Made by a program: the position numbers and the translations under genes. Shown one piece after another: positions 6,017 through 13,536 of a DNA stretch of 34,357 nt (position 1 is the stretch's first letter; each line of letters begins with the position of its first letter). Below the pieces are notes generated by a model. It did not search any database and was not told where the DNA came from. It was given only the letters and a program-made list of their open reading frames with translations. Source of the DNA: a virus; IMG/VR virus record IMGVR_UViG_3300023284_000226, positions 1 through 34,357 of that record. One strand, given 5' to 3'.

Positions 6017-6741
6017 TGAGCCGATACGCCGTAATAGCCGGTTGGAACGACGTACCCCATCTCACCGAGTCGATGAAGGAGAAGTTCCTCGAAGCTGTCC
6101 CTCCATCCCATCGTGCTGTTCGTACTGAAGGCCAACCCCATCTCGGCTCGGGCCAAATATGGCCAGTCCCCGAGGAAGATATAGCCTGTGCGCCCATCAG
6201 TATCCCGAAGGAGTGGCCACGAGGGTACTCGCTCGATACCGGCTGGAAGAATACAGCCGTTGTCCATGCAGCTCATGACTTGGAGTCCGATGTAGTTTAC
6301 ATCTACTCCGTCTACAAGCGTGGTCTCGTGGAACACCCCGTCCATGCCGCCGCAGTACTCGCTAAAGGAGCTTGGATTCCAGGAGTAGGTGACGCCGCAG
6401 CCCGGTCCAACATGGACGGCATTCAATTCATAGATATGTATAAGCAGCTCGGACTCAACATCGAGCTACCCGACAAGTCCGTCGAGACCGGCATTGCCGA
6501 AGTGTGGACACGACTCTCCACGGGCCGTCTCCGCGTATTCGAGAATTGCTCGATCTGGTTCGATGAGCACCGAACCTACATACGCAACGAGAAAGGTCAG
6601 ATCGTCAAGCGCGATGACCACCTTATGGATGCCACGCGCTACCTCGTTATGTCAGGTATCCAACGCATGAAGGTGAAGCCTTCTAACGCGAGGAACCTGT
6701 CCTACAACTTCCCAACTGCCAATAGCTGGATGACAGCATAG
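6016..6741 (+). CDS. Terminase large subunit, nuclease part (split gene), 241 aa
   Basis: This is the RNase-H-like nuclease that cuts the concatemer during packaging. It begins SRYAVIAGWNDVPHLTE, the point where complete podovirus terminases continue after the ATPase domain, and carries the familiar GSGQIWPVPEEDI block. Likely catalytic acids are D74 (SLDTGW), D126 (PGVGDAAAR) and D201/D205 (DDHLMDATRYLVMSG). All motifs are intact, so the split protein is probably active as two chains. It starts with TAATG coupling to the gene before it. The ATPase half ends 1.36 kb upstream. Confidence 0.85.
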   Translation: MSRYAVIAGWNDVPHLTESMKEKFLEAVPPSHRAVRTEGQPHLGSGQIWPVPEEDIACAPISIPKEWPRGYSLDTGWKNTAVVHAAHDLESDVVYIYSVYKRGLVEHPVHAAAVLAKGAWIPGVGDAAARSNMDGIQFIDMYKQLGLNIELPDKSVETGIAEVWTRLSTGRLRVFENCSIWFDEHRTYIRNEKGQIVKRDDHLMDATRYLVMSGIQRMKVKPSNARNLSYNFPTANSWMTA

Positions 6742-6755
6742 GGCTGCGCCCTATG
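6737..6755 (+). other. Perfect hairpin over the terminase stop codon
   Basis: CATAGGGC-TGC-GCCCTATG forms an 8-bp stem with a 3-base loop and includes the TAG stop. No U-run follows, so it is probably an mRNA-stability or processing element rather than a terminator. It lies in the 55-base gap before the portal gene. Confidence 0.6.
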
Positions 6756-6796
6756 AATGACAGCGTGAATCTACCGCTTCACAGGATATCCGTATA

Positions 6797-8950
6797 ATGT
6801 CGAAAGAACAGATAACACCGGGAATCCAAACCAGCAAAGTAGTAGACCGCGAGGCAGAGATAGAAGCTACGGGCCTTCCTGCCGAGCAGCAGTACCTTGC
6901 CATCGCCCGCACCCGTCTAAAACTAGCTGAGGAAGCCGAGGGCACGATTCGTAACTTCGCCGTCGAAGATCTCAAATTCTCCAACGGTGACCAGTGGCCC
7001 GACGAGATCCAGAACCAACGCTCCCAGGACCATCGTCCCGTCCTAGTAATAAACAAGCTCGGCCAGATGGTCAAGCAAGTCACCAACGATCAGCGCCAAA
7101 ACCGCCCCGCGATGAAGGTCTCCCCCGTGGATTCCGTAGCGGACCCCGAAGTGGCCGAGGTGCTCCAGGGAATATTCCGTCATATAGAAGTCCACTCGAA
7201 CGCCGATGTAGCCTATGACATCGCAACCGACTTCCAAGTCCGCCAAGGCTGGGGTTATTACCGAATCCTCACCCAATACGAGTCCCCCACGTCCTTTGAC
7301 CAAGACATCCTCATAAAACCCATCAAGAACCCCTACTCGATCTACTTCGACCCTTCGGCTCAAGAAATCGACTATTCAGACGCCCGTTGGTGCTTCGTGA
7401 CCGACTTCATACCCATATCCGAGTTCAAGGACCTGTATCCGAACTCTGAACTCGTAGATACCGAGATCTTCTCCACCATGGGGAACCAAGCTCCCGGATG
7501 GGCCACGAAGGATGCGATTCGAATAGCCGAGTACTTCTGGAAGGAGATGGTTCCTAGAGATCTCGTTAAGCTGGCATCAGGGGTCATCATGTTCGCGGAG
7601 CAGATCCCGGATACACACCGGCTTCTGCCTGAGTTCCAAGTCGTACAGACACGTAAGACCCACGTCCCCCAGGTCCATTGGGACAAGATCAATGGCGTCG
7701 AGCGCCTTGAGGAAACCATGTGGCCGGTACCTCACATCCCAGTCATCCCGGTCCTCGGTGAAGAGGTCTGGATCGATGGTGAGCGCACCCTCAAGGGCCT
7801 AGTACGTGATGCCAAGGACCCACAGCGGATGCTCAACTACTGGCGTACCGCGACCACTGAGATGATCGCCTTGGCCCCCAAAGCCCCATGGGTGGCCGCA
7901 GAAGGCCAGCTTGAAGGCCATGAAGAGGAATGGAAACAGGCTAACGTCCGCAATCTCGCCGTCCTACAGTACAAGCCCATCTCCGTCTCCGGTCAGCCCG
8001 TACCCCCTCCACAGCGCAATGTTGCCGAGCAACCAATCCAAGCCATGGTTATGGCCTCCCAACTGGCCGACTCCGACATGAAGGCCGTCACCTCTATATA
8101 TGACGCCTCCCTTGGTGCCAAGTCCAACGAAACATCTGGCCGTGCCATCGTGGCCCGTCAGCAACGTGGTGAACTCGCAAACTTCAACTTCATAGACAAC
8201 CTATCCCGCTCTATCAGATACGCTGGCACCATCCTGCTCGAACTCGTTCCCATCATCTACTCCCCCAAACGAGTAGCACGCATCATTGGTGAAGATGAGA
8301 AGCCAGATGAAGTGTCGATCACTACCGATTCCGCACAGCCTGCTGTGCAGGAAAAGGCAGACTCCAGCGGTAAGATCCAAAAGATCTACAACCTTGGAGT
8401 CGGCAAATACGATGTCGTAATCTCCATCGGCCCATCCTACCTAACTAAGCGCCAGGAAGCCTTCGACCAGCTCACAGCCTTCGTGAACGCATACCCGGCA
8501 CTGATGCAGGTTGCTGGAGATCTCATCTTCGAGAATGCCGATACCCCAGGCGCGGCTCAGATCGCCAAGCGTCTGAAGAACTCCCTCCCACCGGGTATTG
8601 ACGATGACGAACCTCAGCTCCCACCCGAGGTTGTCGAGCAGCTCCAGCAGTTACAGACTGCCCTACAGCAAGTCCAGGGCGAACTCGACAAGAAGACCCG
8701 GATCATCGAGGGCAAGGTTGTAGAGTCTACGAACGCGCACGATATGAAGATGGCCGAAATTGCTTCCGAGGAGAGATTGGCTGGTATCCGTGCTCTGACA
8801 GAGTTGGTGAAAGTCAAGTCCAAGGAAGGACAAGTAATTTACGCATCAGCAGCCGAGGCGCTTCTGGCTGATCTAGAAGCCCTACGGCGACCCGGACCTG
8901 TAGAGGGGGCACCTAAGACGCCCGTCTCAGCAGGGACGAATGGCACATAG
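6797..8950 (+). CDS. Portal protein, P22 gp1-like, 717 aa
   Basis: Portal proteins form the dodecameric ring through which DNA enters and leaves the head. Length (717; P22 gp1 is 725) and the N-terminal block fit the P22-type portal family (WPDEIQNQRSQDHRPVLVINKLGQMVKQVTNDQRQNRPAMKV, split here over residues ~68-111). The middle includes NPYSIYFDPSAQEIDYSDARWCF. The end (~residues 610-690) is a Gln/Glu-rich coiled coil (VVEQLQQLQTALQQVQGELDKK), matching the helical barrel of P22 portals. The start at 6797 lacks a strong Shine-Dalgarno site but fits the family. It stands between terminase and scaffold, as expected. Dispersed palindrome copy 3 is at 8719-8731. Confidence 0.92.
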   Translation: MSKEQITPGIQTSKVVDREAEIEATGLPAEQQYLAIARTRLKLAEEAEGTIRNFAVEDLKFSNGDQWPDEIQNQRSQDHRPVLVINKLGQMVKQVTNDQRQNRPAMKVSPVDSVADPEVAEVLQGIFRHIEVHSNADVAYDIATDFQVRQGWGYYRILTQYESPTSFDQDILIKPIKNPYSIYFDPSAQEIDYSDARWCFVTDFIPISEFKDLYPNSELVDTEIFSTMGNQAPGWATKDAIRIAEYFWKEMVPRDLVKLASGVIMFAEQIPDTHRLLPEFQVVQTRKTHVPQVHWDKINGVERLEETMWPVPHIPVIPVLGEEVWIDGERTLKGLVRDAKDPQRMLNYWRTATTEMIALAPKAPWVAAEGQLEGHEEEWKQANVRNLAVLQYKPISVSGQPVPPPQRNVAEQPIQAMVMASQLADSDMKAVTSIYDASLGAKSNETSGRAIVARQQRGELANFNFIDNLSRSIRYAGTILLELVPIIYSPKRVARIIGEDEKPDEVSITTDSAQPAVQEKADSSGKIQKIYNLGVGKYDVVISIGPSYLTKRQEAFDQLTAFVNAYPALMQVAGDLIFENADTPGAAQIAKRLKNSLPPGIDDDEPQLPPEVVEQLQQLQTALQQVQGELDKKTRIIEGKVVESTNAHDMKMAEIASEERLAGIRALTELVKVKSKEGQVIYASAAEALLADLEALRRPGPVEGAPKTPVSAGTNGT
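8719..8731. repeat. Dispersed palindrome copy 3, TGTAGAGTCTACG
   Basis: The 11-base core GTAGAGTCTAC is perfect; the last outer base differs (G for A). It lies inside the portal gene in the frame GTA GAG TCT ACG. Confidence 0.75.
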
Positions 8951-8998
8951 CCTACCTATCGGCTTTATAGATGGGGTCCAATTCATAGGAGAAATCCC

Positions 8999-10138
8999 AT
9001 GTCAGATAAAGATATTGTCATTGTGTCCACCTCCGATAGCCTCGATGAGATGAAAGCCGCTCTTGGGGCTGAAGCGGGGAAGATTGCCCAGGATAAAGAT
9101 CCAAACGTCCTACCTGAACTAACAGAGACCGGCGGGGATGCTACCCCTCCTACCCCTGAAGGTTCGGGTGAAGGCACTCCTCCACCGACACCGGCTACGC
9201 CTGAGACGCCTCCCACACCCCCAGAGTCGGGTGAAGGGGAAGATACTGGGGAATCAGGCACCCCTACACCAAAAGAACCGGCACAACCACCGACGACGCC
9301 GAAAAAGAAGTCTGGTTCGTTTCAAGAACGGATTAGTGAGATCAATCGTGAGAAGAAGGACGCCGAAGTAAGGGCCGATGCAGCAGAACGAGAGGTTGAA
9401 GCCTCCAAGCGGGAGATAGACGCTCTCAAGTTAGCTGTCACGGGTAGACCACCGGAGGTAACTCCACCAACACCCGAGACCCCACCAGCTACACCACCAC
9501 CCCCCGCTGCTGCCGAGCCCCCGGCAACTTTTGATAAGCCCAAACCGGAAGAGAACTCTTTCTCCTCCCAGTTCGAGTATCAGGAAGTCCTGACCGACTG
9601 GAAGATCGAGAAGAACTCGTTCAATCTTGAGGCCAAGTACCAGAAAGATCTCGCTGCCCAGGAGAAACGACACCAGGATGAAGAGGCAGCACGCCAATTG
9701 GAATCTGCCAAAGCGAAGGAGAGAGAAGACTGGAAGTCCGCTGAGGTTGGCGTTCGTGCCAAGTACGCGGACTATGACGAAGTTATCAAATCCAAACTCA
9801 TGGTTTCGGATCTGGTATCCAAGATCGTCGCGTCTTCCGATAACACTCCCGAACTTGTGTACTATCTTGCTAAGAATCCTGAAGAAGCCGCGAGACTCTC
9901 AGTACTGTCCAATCCGACGACGGTTGCGATGGAGCTGGGCGTAGGCGTCAGGACACTCAAGCCATCGGCACCGTCAGGGGAGGAGCCACCACCAAAAACA
10001 CCGAGCACGCCTCCCGGTACACCTCCAGCCCCACCTCCACTTGCACCCGTAGGTACGCAACCCACGCGCACCACCTACGACATCGATAACATGAGCCAAG
10101 CGGAGTACAACAAGCTACGCGATGAGGGCAAACTGTAA
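8999..10138 (+). CDS. Scaffolding protein, 379 aa
   Basis: The position between portal and coat genes and the composition both indicate the internal scaffold that guides coat assembly (P22 gp8 role). Residues ~45-105 and ~150-185 are long Pro/Thr/Gly/Glu-rich stretches. Residues ~105-150 and ~205-245 are highly charged helices likely to form coiled coils (EINREKKDAEVRADAAEREVEASKREI shape). Residues ~315-365 are again Pro-rich, and the end (TYDIDNMSQAEYNKLRDEGKL) is a short charged helix that could bind coat, as the C-terminus does in P22. ATAGGAG lies upstream of ATG 8999. There is no sequence identity that I can cite; the call rests on place and build. Confidence 0.8.
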   Translation: MSDKDIVIVSTSDSLDEMKAALGAEAGKIAQDKDPNVLPELTETGGDATPPTPEGSGEGTPPPTPATPETPPTPPESGEGEDTGESGTPTPKEPAQPPTTPKKKSGSFQERISEINREKKDAEVRADAAEREVEASKREIDALKLAVTGRPPEVTPPTPETPPATPPPPAAAEPPATFDKPKPEENSFSSQFEYQEVLTDWKIEKNSFNLEAKYQKDLAAQEKRHQDEEAARQLESAKAKEREDWKSAEVGVRAKYADYDEVIKSKLMVSDLVSKIVASSDNTPELVYYLAKNPEEAARLSVLSNPTTVAMELGVGVRTLKPSAPSGEEPPPKTPSTPPGTPPAPPPLAPVGTQPTRTTYDIDNMSQAEYNKLRDEGKL

Positions 10139-10165
10139 GGCTGCTCCTGAACTGGAGACAGAACA

Positions 10166-11371
10166 TTGGCGAATACTTTACTGACAATCTCCATGATCAC
10201 GCGGGAAGCCCTACGTGTTCTGGAGAACAACCTGAAGTTCACGAGATACGTTCGACGTGACTACGATAACCGTTTCGGTATCGAAGGTGCGAAGATCGGA
10301 ACCTCGCTCAACATCAGGAAGCCTCCGCGCTACGTCGGTACGACTGGTCCCGCTCTCTCAGTAGAAAATGCAACTGAAACCCAGGTGGTCCTCACTCTGG
10401 GTACTCAGTTCCATGTGGATATCGAGTTCACCTCAGTCGAGCTGGCCCTATCAATCGACGACTTCTCGGATCGCTTCCTCAAGCCCGCTATCGCTGCGAT
10501 CTCTAACAAGATCGACTTCGACGGCCTCAACGAGTACCTCCAGGTCTATAACACCGTAGGTACTCCTGGAACCATCCCCAGCACCCTTCTGGTCTACCTC
10601 GAAGCAGGACAGAAGCTAGATGAGGAAGCCACACCTATGGACGGAATGAGATCCATAGTCATCAACCCTGCTATGCAGGTCAAGATCGTGGATGCCCTCA
10701 AGGGCTTGTTCCAGGCCGCGTCCGCAATCGCCGGTCAGTACCGCTCCGGTCGGATGGGAACTGCTATTGGTTTCGAGTGGACTATGGACCAAAACGTCCG
10801 TACCCACACCGTCGGAACTCATGGTGGAACCCCTCTAACCATGGGTGCGGCCCAGACGGGCAATACACTCGTCACAGACGGATGGACGGTATCCACCTTG
10901 GTCCTCAAGCAAGGTGATGTGTTCACCATCGCGCTCATCAACGCAGTCAATCCGCAGAACCGCCAGGACACTCAAGCCCTACGGCAGTTCGTCGTTACTG
11001 CTGATGGAACCTCAGATGGTCTGGGAGTCCTGTCCATCGCGATCTCCCCGGCGATGACACCCACGGGTCAGTTCCAGACCATCGCTTCGGCCATCCTGGA
11101 TGGAGCGGCAATCGTGGTACTGGGCGCGGCAGATACAGTAACCCCGCAGGGCCTCGCATTCCATCGGGATGCGTTCGTCCTCGGAACCGCCGATCTCCCC
11201 GTCCCTCGTGGCGTGGATATGGCGGCTCGCGTGTCCGATCCCCAACTCGGAATTTCACTCCGAATGGTTCGGGCCTACGACATCGACAACGACAACTTCC
11301 CGGTCAGGATAGACGTACTCTACGGGTGGAAGACCCTGTACGCCGAACTGGCTGCTCGGATCGCGTCGTAA
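10166..11371 (+). CDS. Major coat protein, P22 gp5-like, 401 aa
   Basis: The N-terminus (M)ANTLLTISMITREALRVLENNLKF, followed by DYDNRFGIEGAKIGTSLNIRKPPRY, is the recognisable start of the P22-type coat family found in many uncultured podoviruses. Length 401 is close to P22 gp5 (430). The start is TTG at 10166, with GGAG at 10153-10156; it is chosen because the conserved family N-terminus begins exactly there. Residues ~220-345 include repeated beta-type segments (TVSTLVLKQGDVFTIALINAVNPQNRQ), in the place where coat proteins carry an inserted beta domain. The gene ends with a strong terminator at 11390-11420, as expected for the most highly expressed virion gene. Confidence 0.9.
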   Translation: MANTLLTISMITREALRVLENNLKFTRYVRRDYDNRFGIEGAKIGTSLNIRKPPRYVGTTGPALSVENATETQVVLTLGTQFHVDIEFTSVELALSIDDFSDRFLKPAIAAISNKIDFDGLNEYLQVYNTVGTPGTIPSTLLVYLEAGQKLDEEATPMDGMRSIVINPAMQVKIVDALKGLFQAASAIAGQYRSGRMGTAIGFEWTMDQNVRTHTVGTHGGTPLTMGAAQTGNTLVTDGWTVSTLVLKQGDVFTIALINAVNPQNRQDTQALRQFVVTADGTSDGLGVLSIAISPAMTPTGQFQTIASAILDGAAIVVLGAADTVTPQGLAFHRDAFVLGTADLPVPRGVDMAARVSDPQLGISLRMVRAYDIDNDNFPVRIDVLYGWKTLYAELAARIAS

Positions 11372-11389
11372 ACTCCAACAACACAACTC

Positions 11390-11420
11390 GGGTGGGGGCT
11401 GATGCCCCACCCTTCTTTTT
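11390..11420 (+). terminator. Rho-independent terminator after the coat gene
   Basis: GGGTGGGG (11390-11397) pairs with CCCCACCC (11405-11412) around a 7-base loop, followed directly by TTCTTTTT. It is a classic intrinsic terminator. It lies 19 bases after the coat stop codon. Confidence 0.9.
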
Positions 11421-11435
11421 CATGAGGGACCACCT

Positions 11436-12287
11436 ATGAAGATTCTTTTAAGATCTGTAGCGGTCGCATTGCTGGCAGCAGTCATGGGGGTCTCTGGATT
11501 TACCCAGACCAACACCCTGACTGAGACCACGCTCTCAGCGGCCATCACCGATCAACAGACACGTCTTGCTGTAGCCAGCGCAACGGACTTCGCTGTCAAC
11601 AGCATTATGTTTGTCGATAAAGAGGCAATGACAATATCGGCAGTGTCCGGTACAAACATAACGGTCCAACGTGGGCAACCGGCAACTGGCTCAACTGCAC
11701 ACGCCAGCGGCACACTTGTATACGTCGGAACCCCGGATCTCTTTGGTTCGGCCCCACCGGCAGGATCATGTACCGTAGGGGGTGAGTTTGTTCTTCCTCT
11801 TATCGCTCTCGATGATAGCTCTGTCTGGACGTGCAATGGAACGAACTGGCAGACCATTTCGGGAGAGGCAGGAGGTATCGCATCAGTCCCCACCGTAACG
11901 TCTGGCGCGTTCACGATGGGCGACATCACAGCCACATACAAACAAGGCCCAGCGTTCGCGGATGCGGTCTCAACGATCTTCTTTATTGCTGACCGCGCCT
12001 ATACCGTCACCGACATCGATGCTGTATGGGGTACTGCCGAGGTCACTGGCGCTATGGCCATTCAGGTACAGCGTCTTCAGGGCACCGAGGCCATCGCAGC
12101 AGGAGACGATCTCCTCAACGCGACTATCGACGCCACTGGGACTGCTAACACAGTAGCCAATGGAACACTGACGACAACAGCAGCATTCCTCGCTTTGGCT
12201 GCGGGTGACAGATTAGCCGTCGAGTTGACAATAACACCGAACGAGGTCACCGACATGGTGGTCACGGTAGCTCTCGAAGTTAACTGA
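11436..12287 (+). CDS. Signal-peptide-bearing virion-region protein, 283 aa
   Basis: Residues 1-24 are a typical Sec signal (MKILLRS, hydrophobic core VAVALLAAVMGVSG, then FTQ), so the product is probably exported. The mature part is Thr/Ala/Val-rich and beta-like. Residues ~25-100 (TTLSAAITDQQTRLAVASATDFAVNSIMFVDKEAMTISAVSGTNITVQRGQ style) resemble a small beta domain seen in phage structural proteins, and a Cys pair (C110, C132) could form a disulfide after export. The gene is flanked by terminators on both sides (11390-11420; 12315-12355 and 12356-12381). It may be a decoration, fibre-like or host-surface protein; function unknown. Confidence 0.75.
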   Translation: MKILLRSVAVALLAAVMGVSGFTQTNTLTETTLSAAITDQQTRLAVASATDFAVNSIMFVDKEAMTISAVSGTNITVQRGQPATGSTAHASGTLVYVGTPDLFGSAPPAGSCTVGGEFVLPLIALDDSSVWTCNGTNWQTISGEAGGIASVPTVTSGAFTMGDITATYKQGPAFADAVSTIFFIADRAYTVTDIDAVWGTAEVTGAMAIQVQRLQGTEAIAAGDDLLNATIDATGTANTVANGTLTTTAAFLALAAGDRLAVELTITPNEVTDMVVTVALEVN

Positions 12288-12314
12288 TACCTGTACTCGA
12301 TGACAGGTACTAAC

Positions 12315-12355
12315 GGGGGGATCTGGGGTTCCTTCTGCCCAGCCCCCCCAATTTT
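12315..12355 (+). terminator. Intrinsic terminator, first of a tandem pair
   Basis: GGGGGG (12315-12320) and CTGGG (12323-12327) pair with CCCAG (12338-12342) and CCCCCC (12343-12348), with an AT bulge and a 10-base loop. AATTTT follows. Confidence 0.75.
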
Positions 12356-12381
12356 GATAACGCTCCGCGTTATCCTATTTT
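12356..12381 (+). terminator. Second terminator-like hairpin of the tandem pair
   Basis: GATAACGC-TCC-GCGTTATC is a perfect 8-bp stem with a 3-base loop, followed by CTATTTTC. It follows the first terminator without a gap. Confidence 0.65.
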
Positions 12382-12403
12382 CACTTACATATAGGAGACC
12401 AAC

Positions 12404-12607
12404 ATGGCAGGAGTTCCAGGACCCAAACCCTACATTCCCGAAGATCATCCGTATCCCACATGGCGATATCACAAGACCGAAGACCCTGTTCGCTGTCAGG
12501 ACGCTGAGGCTGTAAAAGCTTTGGGGCCTGGGTGGACAGATATACCAGGGGGAAAATCAGCACCAAAGAAGAAGCCGGAGGAAAAGGAGCCGGAACCTAA
12601 GAAATAG
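12404..12607 (+). CDS. Small phage protein with WRYHKTEDPVRCQD motif, 67 aa
   Basis: ATAGGAG at 12391-12397 precedes ATG 12404. The protein has the layout YPTWRYHKTEDPVRCQDAEAVKALGPGWTDIPG followed by a Lys/Glu/Pro-rich tail. Short proteins of the form P-x-W-x-YH...V-x-x-x-E-E/A...LG-x-GW are frequent in tailed phages next to head genes. Their function is unknown to me. It is likely cotranscribed with the gp4-like gene 13 bases downstream. Confidence 0.65.
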   Translation: MAGVPGPKPYIPEDHPYPTWRYHKTEDPVRCQDAEAVKALGPGWTDIPGGKSAPKKKPEEKEPEPKK

Positions 12608-12619
12608 GAGTAACCCCTC

Positions 12620-13336
12620 ATGGCCATTAGTACCACTAAGGATCTCATCAAGTCCGCTCTCAAACTGATCGGTGCGTTGGACCCCCACGAGGAGCCCACA
12701 GCCGAGGAAGCGAGTGACGGGCTTGATGTGCTCAACGAGATGATTGCGACGTGGAATATAGAACGTCTAACGATCTATACCATCACCCGTTCCCAACAGA
12801 ACATCGTTGCAGGAAAACAAACCTACACCATAGGCACAGGTGGCATATTCAACATCGCTCGTCCAGACCGTATCGAACATGCCTCGATCATCACCTCCAA
12901 CGGCTCACTGGAGTTGATGATTAACATCAAAACGGTCACCCAATGGCAGGAGATCCCCACCAAAGGTACTACCTCGACCCTCCCTAACCGGCTCTACTAC
13001 GAACCGACGTTCCCCCTCGGGATCATTAACCTGTGGCCCGTACCACAAGAATCTATCCCAATAATCCTACATCTGTGGCAGCGGCACACCCGCTTCGTGG
13101 ATCTTACTACGTCTCTCTCCTTCCCTGACGGATACATCCGTGCCCTTCGATACAACCTCGCTATCGAGCTTGAACCCGAATACGGGATGGAGGCTTCGCA
13201 GCGGGTTCAGGATCTCGCGCTCGAATCCAAAGGCAGGATTAAATCCATCAATATCGGTCCTCTGGATGCCCAGATAGACGAAGCTCTCATTGGTCGTGGA
13301 CCGTACTTTGACTGGAGAACTGGAGACCCAAGATAA
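12620..13336 (+). CDS. Head-to-tail adaptor, P22 gp4-like, 238 aa
   Basis: P22 gp4 binds the portal ring after packaging and starts tail assembly. The N-terminus (TTKDLIKSALKLIGALDPHEEPTAEEASDGLDVLNEMIATWN) is the characteristic helical start of the gp4-like family. It is followed by a beta-rich centre including the block RLYYEPTFPLGIINLWPVPQE and the helices FPDGYIRALRYNLAIELEPEYG. It is longer than P22 gp4 (166) but of usual size for relatives in uncultured phages. It lies after coat and before the gp10-like gene as in P22, and its stop overlaps the next start. Confidence 0.88.
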   Translation: MAISTTKDLIKSALKLIGALDPHEEPTAEEASDGLDVLNEMIATWNIERLTIYTITRSQQNIVAGKQTYTIGTGGIFNIARPDRIEHASIITSNGSLELMINIKTVTQWQEIPTKGTTSTLPNRLYYEPTFPLGIINLWPVPQESIPIILHLWQRHTRFVDLTTSLSFPDGYIRALRYNLAIELEPEYGMEASQRVQDLALESKGRIKSINIGPLDAQIDEALIGRGPYFDWRTGDPR

Positions 13337-13536
13337 TGGATAGTAATGCCCTACAAATACTCGATCTCTTTTTAACCAGCGGCGTACTGATAATCCTCGT
13401 TGGTGTCGGGGTGAAGTATGGTCGTCTGATTCAGAAGGTGGAAGGGATATGTAAAGATCAGGTGGCTCTTTGGACATCCCATAGGGAACTAGATAGGAAG
13501 GTCTTTGATCACATCATTAAGGGTGAGAAGGATTAG
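13336..13536 (+). CDS. Small single-helix membrane protein, 66 aa
   Basis: Residues 7-25 (ILDLFLTSGVLIILVGVGV) form one membrane-spanning segment. The rest is charged and helical (KYGRLIQKVEGICKDQVALWTSHRELDRKVFDHIIKGEKD). It begins and ends on overlaps with its neighbours, so it belongs to the same transcript. Proteins of this build can be holins or anchors of virion assembly, and the position inside the head-tail joining genes does not favour either. No family recognised. Confidence 0.65.
   Translation: MDSNALQILDLFLTSGVLIILVGVGVKYGRLIQKVEGICKDQVALWTSHRELDRKVFDHIIKGEKD

Noticed and set aside
6291-6301. TGTAGTTTACA as another copy of the dispersed palindrome
   Set aside because: Arms are only four bases (TGTA/TACA) and the spacing differs; it does not fit the TGTAG-N3-CTACA pattern.
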